Shown here: positions 45,795-56,377 of the stretch, piece by piece
How the letters are laid out: each line of letters opens with the position of its first letter
Position numbering within the stretch: the first letter of the stretch is position 1
From: Ochotona curzoniae
Taxonomy: Eukaryota; Chordata; Mammalia; Lagomorpha; Ochotonidae
DNA: 64,000 nucleotides
Reading direction: 5' to 3'
Assembly: GCF_017591425.1 (NCBI RefSeq)
Contig: NW_024466599.1
Location: 69,730,501 to 69,794,500, forward strand
Notes under the pieces: generated by a model
Seen by the model: only the letters and a program-made list of their open reading frames with translations
What the model was told of the DNA's origin: nothing
The model's database searches: none
Program-made: the position numbers and the translations under genes

Positions 45795-48700
45795 AAATAT
45801 ATTCATATGGCAGGACAGTGTACAGCTCAAGGCAGCCGGGGGCGTGGCACTGGTGGGGACCCACGGGGATCTGGGAGCTTGCATCCAGCAGAGTGAGGCT
45901 GGGAATTTCCCCATGTGCTTGGTCACTGATGGGGTTGGGGAAAGAAAGAGGGAGCCATGGGTTGGCATGCTGGCCCGGTATGCTGGTGGATTGGGCTTGG
46001 GGAGGGATCCAGGCCAGTACATGTCCCAGGAGCTTGGGACCCTAGTGAGCGAACAGAGTTCCAGGCCAGCACACCACCCAAGCAGAAGACTGGGCTTTGG
46101 CAGGCTTGGCTGGGGAAATCATGCACTCCCCAGTGCAGGGATGGTGGATTGATCAGAGAAAGAGGCAAGGGGACAAAGTGCGGTGTAAGGGAGGACTGCT
46201 AGGGAGTGTGTTGTAGATGAGGAATGACTTTTGAGGGACTTACATCAACAAGGTCATTGTCTTGCAGGTAAGCAGGAGGCAGAGACTGAGTGGTATATAG
46301 GACTGAAGAATTTTATGGGTCAGATTGATGTACCAGCTCACATGGGAGACCTGAGCTGGGCTAGTTAGCATGGATCATCACTGACCACCACTCATTGACG
46401 CACACCAAAGCTAGGGCAGGGGACCTGCCTGTCAGGCCTAGCTCACAGTACCTGCTAGTGAGAGTTGGGACAGAGAACATGTAATGTTAGGCTGGGCCAT
46501 GACACTAACCAGCGTGTGAGAGAACCAGGTCTGGGGTCAGATTTTGTGGGGGACATGTGTGCCCACCCTGTAGAACTACAATTTCCACTGGTTAGCTTAA
46601 TAGATGGGGTAGTGATGGACTGGGTTAGGCGCAACCACAGAACCCTCTAACACTCAAGGATACTGAGGTTGGGAACAGGCTAGGCTGGTCTAGGCTATAG
46701 TGCCAGTAGGTGCACCTAAGAATAGGGTGTGACACAATGGGCCACAATATCTACTAGCTCATACAAATGCCAGGACAGAGGAGGCAGACTATGCCACATG
46801 GGAGGCTTAGTACCTGCCAACACTTGTGAAATTTGGGTGCAGGAATGGGCCTGGTGGGGAAACTTGTAAAACTTTCCTGGTGGACTGTAGCTCCCACTGG
46901 TGAACATGTGATTCAGGCCTAGGTGTTGCTCAGGCAGGGTAGCTCCACCCATCAGCAAATGTGTGGTGTGATTCTGGAGGAAAGTAGACCAGGCAGGGCC
47001 TGGCCAAACTTGGCCCACTGGCATGTGCAGGAGCCAGGAAGGACTTGAGTGGGCTGGGCCAGGCCAAGCTACAGAATCCATGGGTTATGCTGAGCTGGGT
47101 CAGAGCAACCACTGGCATCTGCAAGATCTTTAACTGGGAAAAGGACTGGTTGGGAAGCTAAGGGGACACCCAGGCTGGGTTGTGGTTTCCAATGATGAGT
47201 GTGAGAGCCAGAACTGGGGCAGTGATTTCGACTGGAAATGACTGCATATCCCTCGGTATGGGTGTGGACAGAGTCTGGGGCATACCAGACTGATTTTGAC
47301 TCCAGCACCTACTGGTGGCTCATGAGAGCCAGAGAGCGTGTAGGGAGGGGTAGGTTAGGTCTCAGTTCCCACTGAGCCATGCAAGAGCTATGCCTGGGTG
47401 TGGACCAGGTATGGCTGGGCTGTAGCACCCAAGGGTAAGAACTGGAATGGGTGTGGGCCATTTGGGCAAAGCCATTGTTCCTGACAGGACAGGAGGTAGG
47501 CTAAGCCAGTCTGGGCCAAGGAACAACTGGTGTGTGAGATCTGCCACTGGTTGTGGAACTCCTGATAGAGAAGGAGTCCCGGCAGGTGAGCACAAAACCA
47601 AGTCTGGAAACAGCCCAGACCAGGCCAGGTTACAGTACCCACTGGCATGCATGTGGTTCAGGTGTGGGATCAGGCCAGGCTGGGCCAGTTCGTAACACCC
47701 ACTGGCAGATCTGAGACTCAAGACAGTGTTCAGCACAGGACAGATCAAGTTGCAACATCGGCCAGTTCACTTTAGGACCAGACTGGGAGCCCCCTGGGTT
47801 AGGCTGGGCTATATTGCAGCACCCACCAGCATGAGCTGCAACTGAATATAGACCCAGCCGAGCCAGGGTATAGCATCCACCAGCAAATGCCAACGTGAGG
47901 CATGTCATGCCAGGCTGGACTGCAGCAGCCATTAGCACACATGAGACCAGGGAGAGGGGGGCGGTGAAAGCTCAGTAGGGGACTGTGGGGGGGTCCTCTG
48001 CTGGACCACTGCTTCCATTGGTGAGCGTGAGAACTGGGACAGGGGGCAGAACAGGCCAGGCAGGGCCACAATATCTATTGGCCTGCATGTGAACAGGGTT
48101 AGGAGGAGAGCCAGACTGGGCTAACCAACAGTACCCACTGGTGAATTGCATGCATAGGCTAGAGCATATGCAAGTGCAGGCTGGCTGGGCTTTGTTGCAG
48201 CATCAGCTGGCAAGTGCCCTGACATGGGGATGCAAATCCTATCAAGCTAGATTGCAGAACCACCTGCAGAGTGCAAGATCTGGGACTTGGAGTGGGCTCA
48301 GCTGGGAAATGGTGGGCACCTCTGTGATTGGCTGCACTCCCACTGATGAGCCTGAGAACCAGGGCTGGAGGTGGGCCTGGCTAGGCAGGCAGTAGCACCT
48401 ACTGGTGAGAGTGTGGGTTGGATAGTGAGATCAGTTGGGTTGAGCTAGGTTTCAATGCCCACTGATGTGTATGAGAGTTGAATGTATACACTGATGTGTA
48501 TGAGAGCCTGCTGCACATACTGGCAAGCATAGGAACCAGAGTTAGGGGCAGGCCTAGTTGGGAGTTATTGCGGGTCGCTCCAACTAGGCTGTAGTTCCTG
48601 TAGTACTTGAGGGCCAAGTGTGTTGTGGGCAGGATCCATTGGTTTATGTAAGAAACAGGGCTGGAGAAAGAACTGACCCAGCATACCACTGTGTGTGTAG

Positions 48701-49430
48701 GCTGATGTGGGTGATGAACTGGGCTAGACCCCAATTTGATAAGCACATACAAAAGTCAGGTCTGGGATTACCTCAGATGGAGTTTCTTTGGGGATCCCCT
48801 CAACTGAACTGCTGGACCCAAAACTCCAACCATGGGGAGAATTGCAGGATCTGTGGTCTGTCCGTGATGCACATGTGTCAGAACGGGCCTCCTCAGAGGC
48901 TTAGACGGAGCTGTGGATGGCATATGCAGCTGCACATGGAGGAGGATATGGCAGTCTATTGGTGTCTGCAGAGGACATCTAGTACTATAGCAAACGAAGC
49001 AGGATAGAACAAATCGGACAATTACCCCAGCCAAGCACTGACAGCAAATATCTGAGTGAATGGAGACTCTAAGGTAGAGTATGTCGGCCAAGAGACCTTG
49101 AAAGGATTTCTTCATCCTTGGAGTGGCAAGATTAACAGCATTTCAGAATTATTAAAAACCACTTGAACAAAATCCTCAGACCATGCTCCACACTGGGAAC
49201 ACTGGGATAACATTGGATGGCCATTTCCCATCTCTGGGTACCGAAGCGGTTGACAGGCTGGGTATAGCTTCCTCCCCACCTTGCCCCAGACGTAGGAAGA
49301 AAAAAAAGAAAATTTTGAAACATAGGTCTCACCTACTTTCCCCTAATCTTCGACCCTTCCCACCCCAATCAACTATGTAAACATCATCAAAAGTAAAATT
49401 TATATATATATGTTATAAACTAAAAAAATC
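45795..49430 (+). mobile_element. Composite VNTR retroelement, copy 1 (long)
   Basis: Three parts can be seen. (1) A unique G-rich head, about 45808-46330, begins near GGCAGGACAGTGTACAGC. (2) A degenerate tandem array lies at about 46330-48760. (3) A unique 3' region, about 48760-49430, holds GGATTTCTTCATCC, GAATTATTAAAAACCACTTG, CATGCTCCACACTGGGAAC and CAACTATGTAAACATCATC, then an A/T-rich end. L1 sequence stops at its left edge and resumes at its right edge, which places both borders. Copy 2 (50038-52780) has the same parts in the same order, and copy 3 (61393-61611) the 3' end only. No frame encodes a recognisable enzyme, so it is non-autonomous. The family is unknown to me. An L1 UTR derivative or a known but unremembered lagomorph repeat remains possible. 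Confidence 0.7.
46330..48760 (+). repeat. Degenerate G-rich tandem array (VNTR), array 1
   Basis: Units recur about every 55-70 bases, some near 80-115. Each has a core like GCAGCACCCACTGGCATGTG, then GAGAACCAGGACTGGG, then GGCCAGGCTGGGCT. Core occurrences near 47637, 47699, 47757, 47820, 47874, 48070, 48131 and 48201 show the spacing. Some units carry an extra block (CCTGGTGGGGAAACTT..., e.g. 46848). Units are diverged from each other, so expansion is not recent. C-rich strand frames of up to 128 codons are by-products of the repeat. Confidence 0.85.
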
Positions 49431-49439
49431 CAGATATGT

Positions 49440-49610
49440 GCTTGTTTGATACAAATTTTAGATACAAATACACTATAGAAACAAAACTAAAACAAATTAA
49501 TAAATAAAACTATTTTAAAGACATTCTTTGCAAATAGCAACCCTAAGAGAATTAGCATGACTATATAAAACTATCAGACAAAGCAACTGCTATTAGAGGT
49601 AAAGAAAGGC
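49440..49610 (+). mobile_element. Old L1, early ORF2, after copy 1
   Basis: TACAAATACACTATAGAAAC, AAAGACATTCTTTGCAAATAG, AACCCTAAGAGAATTAGCATG and ATCAGACAAAGCAACTG are the early ORF2 sequence that should follow 45790 in L1. This shows that copy 1 is an insertion. Confidence 0.7.
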
Positions 49611-49779
49611 GTCATCCCAGCTGGAGGCAACTACATATGTTGATTTAATGCAGGCAACTGTTTACTGCAGGAGAAAAGCAGCCAATAAATGGTGAGAAAA
49701 GCAGTTAATGCAAAATTTGTGTTAACTATACCAATGTGCCAGCATAGTTGCCTATATATATTTTTTTAAGATACATGGG

Positions 49780-50037
49780 GGACCAGTATGATGGCTTTAT
49801 TGGCTAATCCTCCACCTTGCAAATGCCAAGATCCAATATGGGCATCAGTTCATGTGCTGGCTGTCCCACATCCCATCTAGCTCTCTACTTGTGGCTTTGG
49901 AAAGCAGTGTGGTATGGCCCTGCCCCGCTGTAGGATACCCAGAAGCTCCAGGTATTGTAGCCATTTGGGGAGTGAATCAACTAATGCATGACCTCTCCTT
50001 CTCTAAGTAAATCTGATCTGCCTTTCATGTAAAATAA
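49780..50037 (+). repeat. CSINE, just before composite copy 2
   Basis: GACCAGTATGATGGCTTTATTG, CCATCTAGCTCTCTACTTGTGG, ATTTGGGGAGTGAATCAAC and CTGCCTTTCATGTAAAATAAG. The composite element starts directly at its tail. Confidence 0.82.
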
Positions 50038-52780
50038 GGGGGATGGGGGGATGTCAGGCCAGGAAGTGCCATTCCGGCCCTAGGCAAGGGAGCTGCAGAT
50101 TGTCCTGGGGGTGATTTGGGGATGTACTGGAGTGGGAATGGCTGAGGACATGTTTGACAGGGGAGTAATGCGTTCTGGAGCCTTCCACAGACCAGGACAC
50201 TGTACTCACAGATAGGGAGGAAGCTGAGACCAGGTGGTTTAGAGGGAGAATTTGAAGGGCATGTCTAGATCAGACCAAGACACCCAGCCACATGGGAGAC
50301 CTGGGCTGGGCTAAATGGCATTGCCCACTGACTGTTGGCACATGCAAACCTGGGGTTGGGAGCCATGCCTGGCTGCCCATGAGTGTCAAAACAGGGGGAG
50401 GAGCACATGAGGTCCACCTGCGCCACAGTACACACCAGAACACAAGAGAACTTGATTTGAGGATAGATTCTATAGGGGACAACCTCTGTGGGACTGCAGC
50501 ACTTGCTCACTTGTGCATAGTGCTGGAGGTAGCGATGGGTGAGCCAGGCTGGACCAAAGAACTCTTGTGACAGGAACTTACCTGACACTCCCAGAAGCCT
50601 AGGCTGGAAGGAAGCTGGACAGGGCTAGACCACAGCACCCACTGCCACGTCCAAAGGCTAGGACTGTAAGTATTCCATGCCAAGTAGGGCTGAGGGTGAA
50701 CCAGGCTAGGCAAAGCTGAAACACTTTTCAACATTTACTGGCCAGGTTACAGCATCCACTGGCATGCTGGAGAACCAGGACAGGGTATGGGCCATGCTCA
50801 GATGGACTAGGCTGCAACATACACCAGCAAGAGATAAAACTGTAGGTGGGTTATGCCAGGCTAGGTTGAAGCACCTGCCAGTATATGCAAGGTCCAGGGT
50901 TGGGAACTTCAGGGACTCCTCTGCGAGGCTATAGCTCCTGGTGAATGCAAGAGCTGGTCTTCCCACAGCAAGACTGCAGCAAGGCTGGGGAAGGTTGCAG
51001 CACCCTTTGGAATATGTGTGGGCTGGGTTTAGGGGCAAGCCAGACTGAGCTAGGGTGGCACTCCTGAGAGCCAGAAGTGGTATAAGACACGCTGGCATAG
51101 GTAGCAGCACCTACAGTTGAGTGTCAGGACTGGAGGCTAGCCATGTCAGGCTGGGCTGCAGCATCACCAGGCACATGTGAGATCTGGGACTGAGAGTGGG
51201 CCTGATAGAGGAATTTGGGAGGAACTCCCATGCTAGGCTCAACGCCCACTATTGAGCACTACAGCCAGGACTGGGAGCAGGCAGGGTGTTGGCAAAATCT
51301 GAGACTGGCAGTGGTTCATCTCAAACTGAGGCACACAACCCATTAGCATATACAAGACTTGGGACTGAGAGAGGGCCTGATAGGAAAATCTCTATGACAC
51401 TTTTACAGGTCTTCTGCTTCCACTGGTGAGTGTGAGAGTTGGAACTTGGGGCTGGCCAGTCTTGGGGTAAGTCAAGCTGAGGTAGGCTACAGCACCTGCT
51501 GGCAGCCACAGGAGCCAGAATGAATGTTGGCCAGCCAGGCTAAGCTGTAGCATCCACTGACAAGTGCTGGGACTGGGTGCAAGTCATGTCAGGCTGGACC
51601 ATATTACACCCCGACAGGTGCAAAATCTGGGGCTAGGAGTGGACCCTCCACTGCTGGGCTACAGCTCCTGCAAGTGAGCATAAGAGCCAGGGCTGGGACA
51701 GATCAGGCTGGTCAAGGTGGCAGTACCCACTGGCATACATATGGGCTGGATCTGGGTGTGGATCTGCCTGAGCAGTACCTAGGTGTGCCCAAGAGCCAGA
51801 TGGGATGAAGGGCGGACTGGGCTAGCCCACAGCACAAGACAGCATGTGTAAAAACTGGGGTTAGGGCAGGCCTGGTGGGGTTATTGGAAATCGTCATGAT
51901 TAGGATGCATGAAGACCAGCCCTGTGGCAGGCTAGGCTGAACTAAGTCACAGCAACTACCACTTCATGTGAGAGACGGGGTTGGGCATAACTAACCAAAC
52001 TGCATTCACCAGTATGTGCACTGCCTGGTTCAGGCGACAGATCAAACTAGACCCTGCATTGGTTGACACATACCAGAGCCAAGTCTGAGGTCACCCCAGG
52101 CAAAATTTCATGGGTAACTTTCCAATAGGACAGCTGGAGTCAGACCCCAACCACAGGGAAAAATCACAGGATGTGTTGTCCAACCTTGGAGTGCATATAT
52201 TGGGTCTGGGCTTCCTCAGTTGCTGATGCCTGTGCAATGGACATCATTCCCAGATGCGCATGGGGCACATGAAAGCCAGATCATCTAGGCCAGCAGGGAA
52301 CGTCGAGTGTCTAATCAGAGGATGTAAAGCAGAACAGGTTGGACAGTTCTCCTGGCCAAGCTTTGCAACATGTTCCTGGGTCTGTGAATGCACTCATATG
52401 GACTTGGTCAACAAATAGACCTTGGAAAGATTTTTTTTAACCATAGTGCAATGAAGCTGATGACATCTTAGAACTATCAAAACCCGTTCAAAACCACTCA
52501 GGTAATACCCACAGAGCACTATTCCCCACATTGTGGTCTCTAAGTTGTCATTAAATGACTGTCCCCTATCCCCAGGTATTGAAATGGTATGACAACAGGA
52601 GTGGCCCCCTCCACTTCCCCATCTAAGGACTAAGAAAAAAGAAACTTGAAACATTTGTTCTGCCATCCCATTCTTCTATCTCTCGACCCTCTCCGTCCTA
52701 GAGACCCACATGGGCACGTCTGCCTCTCAACCATGTAAGCAATATTTTTTTTTAATTTGTTTTTAAAAAAAGAGAAACTC
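50038..52780 (+). mobile_element. Composite VNTR retroelement, copy 2
   Basis: Its head (50038-50285) aligns with the last part of copy 1's head: GAGGAAGCTGAGACCAGGTGG against CAGGAGGCAGAGACTGAGTGG, then CACATGGGAGACCTGGGCTGGG against CACATGGGAGACCTGAGCTGGG. The array follows (50285-52090), then the 3' region with AGACCTTGGAAAGATTTTTT, ACTATCAAAACCCGTTC, CCCCACATTGTGGTCTC and CAACCATGTAAGCAATAT. It lacks about the first 350 bases of copy 1's head, consistent with 5' truncation. Confidence 0.7.
50285..52090 (+). repeat. Degenerate G-rich tandem array (VNTR), array 2
   Basis: It has the same core as array 1 (GCATCCACTGGCATGC, GCACCTGCTGGCAGCC, GTACCCACTGGCATAC) at about 55-65-base spacing, for example 50757, 50820, 50874, 50936, 51002, 51061 and 51112. 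It is about 600 bases shorter than array 1, so copy number differs between elements. Confidence 0.85.
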
Positions 52781-52784
52781 TATA

Positions 52785-52850
52785 ACTACAAATGGGTTAA
52801 TACATCATGAAGACAAAACAACTATAACACTTATAACAATTATAGAATTA
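52785..52850 (+). mobile_element. Possible L1 remnant after copy 2
   Basis: GGGTTAATACATCATGAAGAC with AAAACAACTATAACAC resembles the ORF2 text 'ggtcaatccatcaagaagacataacaat', downstream of 49440-49610. If correct, copy 2 also sits in the same old L1. Confidence 0.45.
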
Positions 52851-52851
52851 T

Positions 52852-53165
52852 TGGACTAAATGGCTAAATCCTCACCTTGCAAGTGCCAGGATCCCATATG
52901 AGCACCAGTGCATGTCCTGGCTGATTCACTTCCCATCCAGCTCTCTGCTTGTGGCCTGGGAAAGTAGTCGAGGATGGCCCAAAGCCTTGGGACCCTGCAC
53001 CCATGAGGGAGACCCAGAAGAGCTCCTGGCTCCTGGCTTCAGAGACTGGCTCGGCTCCAGCCGTTGTAGCCATTTCGAGAATGAACCAGCAGATGGAAGA
53101 TCTTTCTGTCTTTCCTCTCCGTAAATCTGATCTGCCTTTCCAATAAAAATAAATAAATCTTTTTA
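52852..53165 (+). repeat. CSINE, younger type
   Basis: CCAGGATCCCATATGAGCACC, GGGAAAGTAGTCGAGGATGG, GGGAGACCCAGAAGAGCTCC and CCAATAAAAATAAATAAATC. Its first ~20 bases look lost or diverged. Confidence 0.85.
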
Positions 53166-53269
53166 AAAATATTACAGAATTGTTGAATTGTAACAGTTAA
53201 ACTATTAGAACCTTAACAGAGCCCCCCAAATAGGAAGAAAAATCGACAGGTTTACAGAATAAAAAATAT

Positions 53270-53430
53270 AGTTTGTTATTTTGATAAAGATTACATTTAA
53301 TCTGTAGATGGTCTTTAGGAATATTGCCATCTCAGCACTTTAAACCTTCCAATTCACAAACACATCATGTCTTTTCACTTATTTAAATCTTACAAAACTT
53401 CTTGAGCAGCATTTTAGAGTAGTTAGTGGC
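53270..53430 (-). mobile_element. Old L1 fragment, reverse strand
   Basis: Plus-strand text reads as antisense L1 ORF2: GATTACATTTAATCTGTAG, CTTTAGGAATATTGCCATC, CCTTCCAATTCACAAACACATC and CTTTTCACTTATTTAAATC. Confidence 0.65.
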
Positions 53431-53439
53431 CTTTGGATT

Positions 53440-53880
53440 CACTGAATGTGGAGAGTAAAAAAGGAAGTGAGAGAGAACGACAAATAGGTTCAGGTTTTAG
53501 GCATCTGACAGAGTGGCTGGCAACACTGTTGGGGAACAAGGGAATCAGGGGAGACATCATCAAATTTTGTTTAGACGGATTGGAACTGAGTGCCTTTGAA
53601 CTATTTGGATGAAAAAATTCAGTCAACAACTAATAGAGTTGGTTTTCGAGGGACTGATTGGAGCTGGAGGAATAAATGACAAAGTATACACACAATACTT
53701 AAACCCAAGGGACTAGATGAGCTCTCAGGAACGATTTTTAAAAAGTGTCTACACTGCAGCCCAACAGAACTATCACTCGCAGGCAGAGGGCATCTATGAA
53801 ACAGACTGAAAACATGTCACAGGGGCAGAAGGAAAATCACAAACAGCAGCATCACAGAAATCAAACAGGTAGTGCTGGAT
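53440..53880 (-). repeat. L2 LINE, reverse strand
   Basis: TGGCTGGCAACACTGTTGGGG, GACATCATCAAATTTTG, GACGGATTGGAACTGAGTGCC and GGGACTGATTGGAGCTGG resemble the reverse complement of internal L2. Identity is low. Confidence 0.5.
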
Positions 53881-54239
53881 TTCCTTTGAAAACCCAAACA
53901 ATAGTGTGAACTCATCTTTTCCACTACTCATGTGTTTTGGCAACAGGGCTCTTGCGATTTTCTGGTCCAGAAACCTTGAAGGTAAATCTGAGACACTTCT
54001 CTTCTCCAACTCATTTCTTCCATTGTTTACCAAGTCCTAACTGTGGAGTATTTCTGAAATCTTCTCTGCTTCTCCATTCCCATTTAGTTTCATGGTTGAT
54101 AGCAATGGTCTATCCCCATTCCAATATCATGTCTAGAATAATCCTAAAATACAAAATAGTTTCATTTCCTGACTTGCTGGTACCCTGAACTTTTCTTATA
54201 GGTTTTCTGAACAAAGTTGCAACTCCTTAGTATAGCTGA

Positions 54240-54660
54240 TAAATTTCTTCACAGATGAATCCCTTCCTTACTCACCACTATGTATCACCCAGCGCACTCT
54301 ATGCTCCACCTCCACTGAATTATTCAAGTTTTCTAAGACTGTGTTTAACTTGTTTAATTCCTTCAGATCTTGGTGTCCTTCTCCGCATTGGTCTGCTCTC
54401 ACAGAAGGCATGTCTGCTCCTTCATTCTTCATCGTTCAACACAGGCATCACCTGCTCTTTGTAGAATTTTCTAACTTTCCTTTAATCCTAGAGATCTTCT
54501 ACCCATTCCATGCTTCTGTATCCCTTTATGTTCTTTATGACCAATTTTATCAAACTTTCTACTTGCTTGACTCTCCCTTCAAGGGCAAATATTGTGTCTT
54601 TTATCTCTGTATTCCTAATGATTAAAGCCAAAATGTTAGGTTGGTGAATGATATTTGACA
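54240..54660 (+). repeat. L2 LINE 3' region
   Basis: CTCTATGCTCCACCTCCACTG, ATTTTATCAAACTTTCTACTTG, CTTCAAGGGCAAATATTGTG and TCTCTGTATTCCTAATG match the L2 3' end in order. Confidence 0.72.
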
Positions 54661-54689
54661 AACAAACAAAAAACAGAGTAGTATTTAGA

Positions 54690-54900
54690 TGGGTGAGAGA
54701 CCAAAGAATATCCTAGGAATTGGGATTAGTGTGAATAGGGAATAAGGTATGCAAATATCAGAAGGTATTTGGGAATATCAAGCATTCCAGTTTGGCTGGA
54801 TAATAAAATTTGTATTCTTGTGTCATGTAAAGACATTGGATTCTATACTCACACATGGATGCTGGGAATAGATACCAAGTTAGTCCCAGAAAGTGTGCTG
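54690..54900 (-). repeat. L2 LINE, reverse strand
   Basis: AGGTATGCAAATATCAGAAGG, CATTCCAGTTTGGCTGG and AAAGACATTGGATTCTATAC correspond to reverse L2. The lack of continuity with the forward L2 at 54240 shows a separate copy or rearrangement. Confidence 0.5.
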
Positions 54901-55037
54901 ACCTAGGCATGGGGATAACGTAGTAGCTTAGGACATGGCCTTGCCTGTGTAAATCTTACACTCTAATACCACAGAGGTGTTAGTGGGAGAAAGTAAGGAC
55001 TTAGTCCTGTGAACTTGTTGTTAAGACTGTTCAACAT

Positions 55038-55626
55038 TGGGGCTGGCGCGATAGCATAGTGATTAAAGTCCTCACTTTGCACGCCCAGGATCGCATATGG
55101 TCGCCGGTTCTAATCCCGGCAGCCCTGCTTCCCATCCAGCTCCCTGCTTATGGCCTGGGAAAGCAGTTGAGGATGGCCCAAAGCCTTGGGACTCTGCACC
55201 CGTGTGGGAGACCTGGAAGAGCTCTGGTTCCTGGCTTCGGAGAGGTTCAGCTCTAGCCGTTGCAGTCACTTGGGAAGTAAACCATCAGATGGAAGATCTT
55301 CCTCTCTGCCTCTCCTCCTCAGCTAAGGTCCTCATCTTGAATGTGGTGGGATCTCATATGGGTGCTGGTTCTATTCCTGGCAGCCCCACTTCCCATCCAG
55401 CTCCCTGCTTGTGCCTGGGAAAGCAGTAAGGACAGTCCAAAGCCGTGGGACCCTGCATCCGCGTGGGAGACCTGGAGGAAGTTCCTGGCTTCTGGCTTCG
55501 GATTGGTGTAGCCCCAGCCATTGCAGTCACTTGGGGAGTTAATCAGCAGATGGAAGATCTTCCTCTCTGCTTCTCCTCTCTGTATATCTGATTTTATAAT
55601 AAAAATAAAATAAATCTTAAAAAAAT
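55038..55626 (+). repeat. Dimeric CSINE (two fused monomers)
   Basis: The left monomer, about 55040-55319, has a full tRNA-like head (GGGCTGGCGCGATAGCATAG) but ends in CCTCTCCTCCTC without an A tail. The right monomer, 55320-55626, starts at AGCTAAGGTCCTC. It therefore lacks the first ~20 bases and much of the A box, but has its own AATAAAATAAATC tail. TGTTCAACAT (55028-55037) and TGTTCAGCAT (55627-55636) flank the pair as a unit, and there is no such duplication between the monomers. Transcription would rely on the left promoter. Confidence 0.85.
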
Positions 55627-55667
55627 TGTTCAGCATGGCAAGCAAGCAGGGTCGGTGGGAGGAGGTT

Positions 55668-56003
55668 GGGGTGCAGGCATCACGGGGTAATAGGATAACC
55701 CTCCACCTTTGGTGCCAGCATCCCATTTAGGTGCTAGTTCAAGTCCTGGTAGCTCCCCTTGCAATCTAGCTTCCTGCTTATAGCCTGGAAAAGCAGCAGG
55801 GGATGGTTCAAGTCCTTGGGCTTCTGTACCCATGTAGGAGACCTACAGAAGGCTCCTGGCTTCTGACCTTGAATAGGCTCAGCTCCAGCTACTGGGGCCA
55901 TTTGCAAAGTGAATTAACGGATGGAAGAGCTCTTTCTCTCTTTGCCTCCCCTTCTCTCAATAATTTTGCCTTTCAAACAAAAATGAAATAAATCCTTATT
56001 CTC
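55668..56003 (+). repeat. CSINE
   Basis: GGGGTGCAGGCATCACGGGG head, CATCCCATTTAGGTGC, GGAAAAGCAGCAGGGGATGG and AACAAAAATGAAATAAATCC tail. Confidence 0.82.
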
Positions 56004-56377
56004 CCAACTTTTCTACCCTGTCAATCTCTAGCATTGGTTTATACTCATCCACACTTTTTCTTTCCAGAAAGTCACCCATAATAGCAGAGCTATCACTATT
56101 GTGGAATGAGCACTTTTATTTTACTAAGCGATAGCATTAACTTTATTATTGGCATTAACTTTTAAGTGACATTTTCATGGGCTTACATTAAGCTTGTAAT
56201 AAACTTGAGTGTGTAGATAATTTTTCACTTGAATGGTAACTGCTGTTAACTTCTGGAGACTCAGCAAATGTCTAAACATAAGCAAGTTTAACTATCTTTA
56301 AAATAAATGAATTATACATATTTGTGTACATCCAAATACATATATGACATACATATACATATATATACAGAGTTTAA

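Noticed and set aside
45818..48752. Multiple 60-130 codon frames on both strands with repeated W/P/H/Q-rich motifs
   Set aside because: They are translations of the tandem array units. Different frames are open in neighbouring units and none persists through the array.
46330..52090. Interpreting the arrays as satellite or centromeric DNA
   Set aside because: Both arrays are short and bounded by matching unique heads and 3' ends, and L1 resumes after the first, so they belong to dispersed elements.
55038..55626. Two independent CSINE insertions
   Set aside because: No A tail and no target duplication lie between the monomers, while one duplication flanks the pair.
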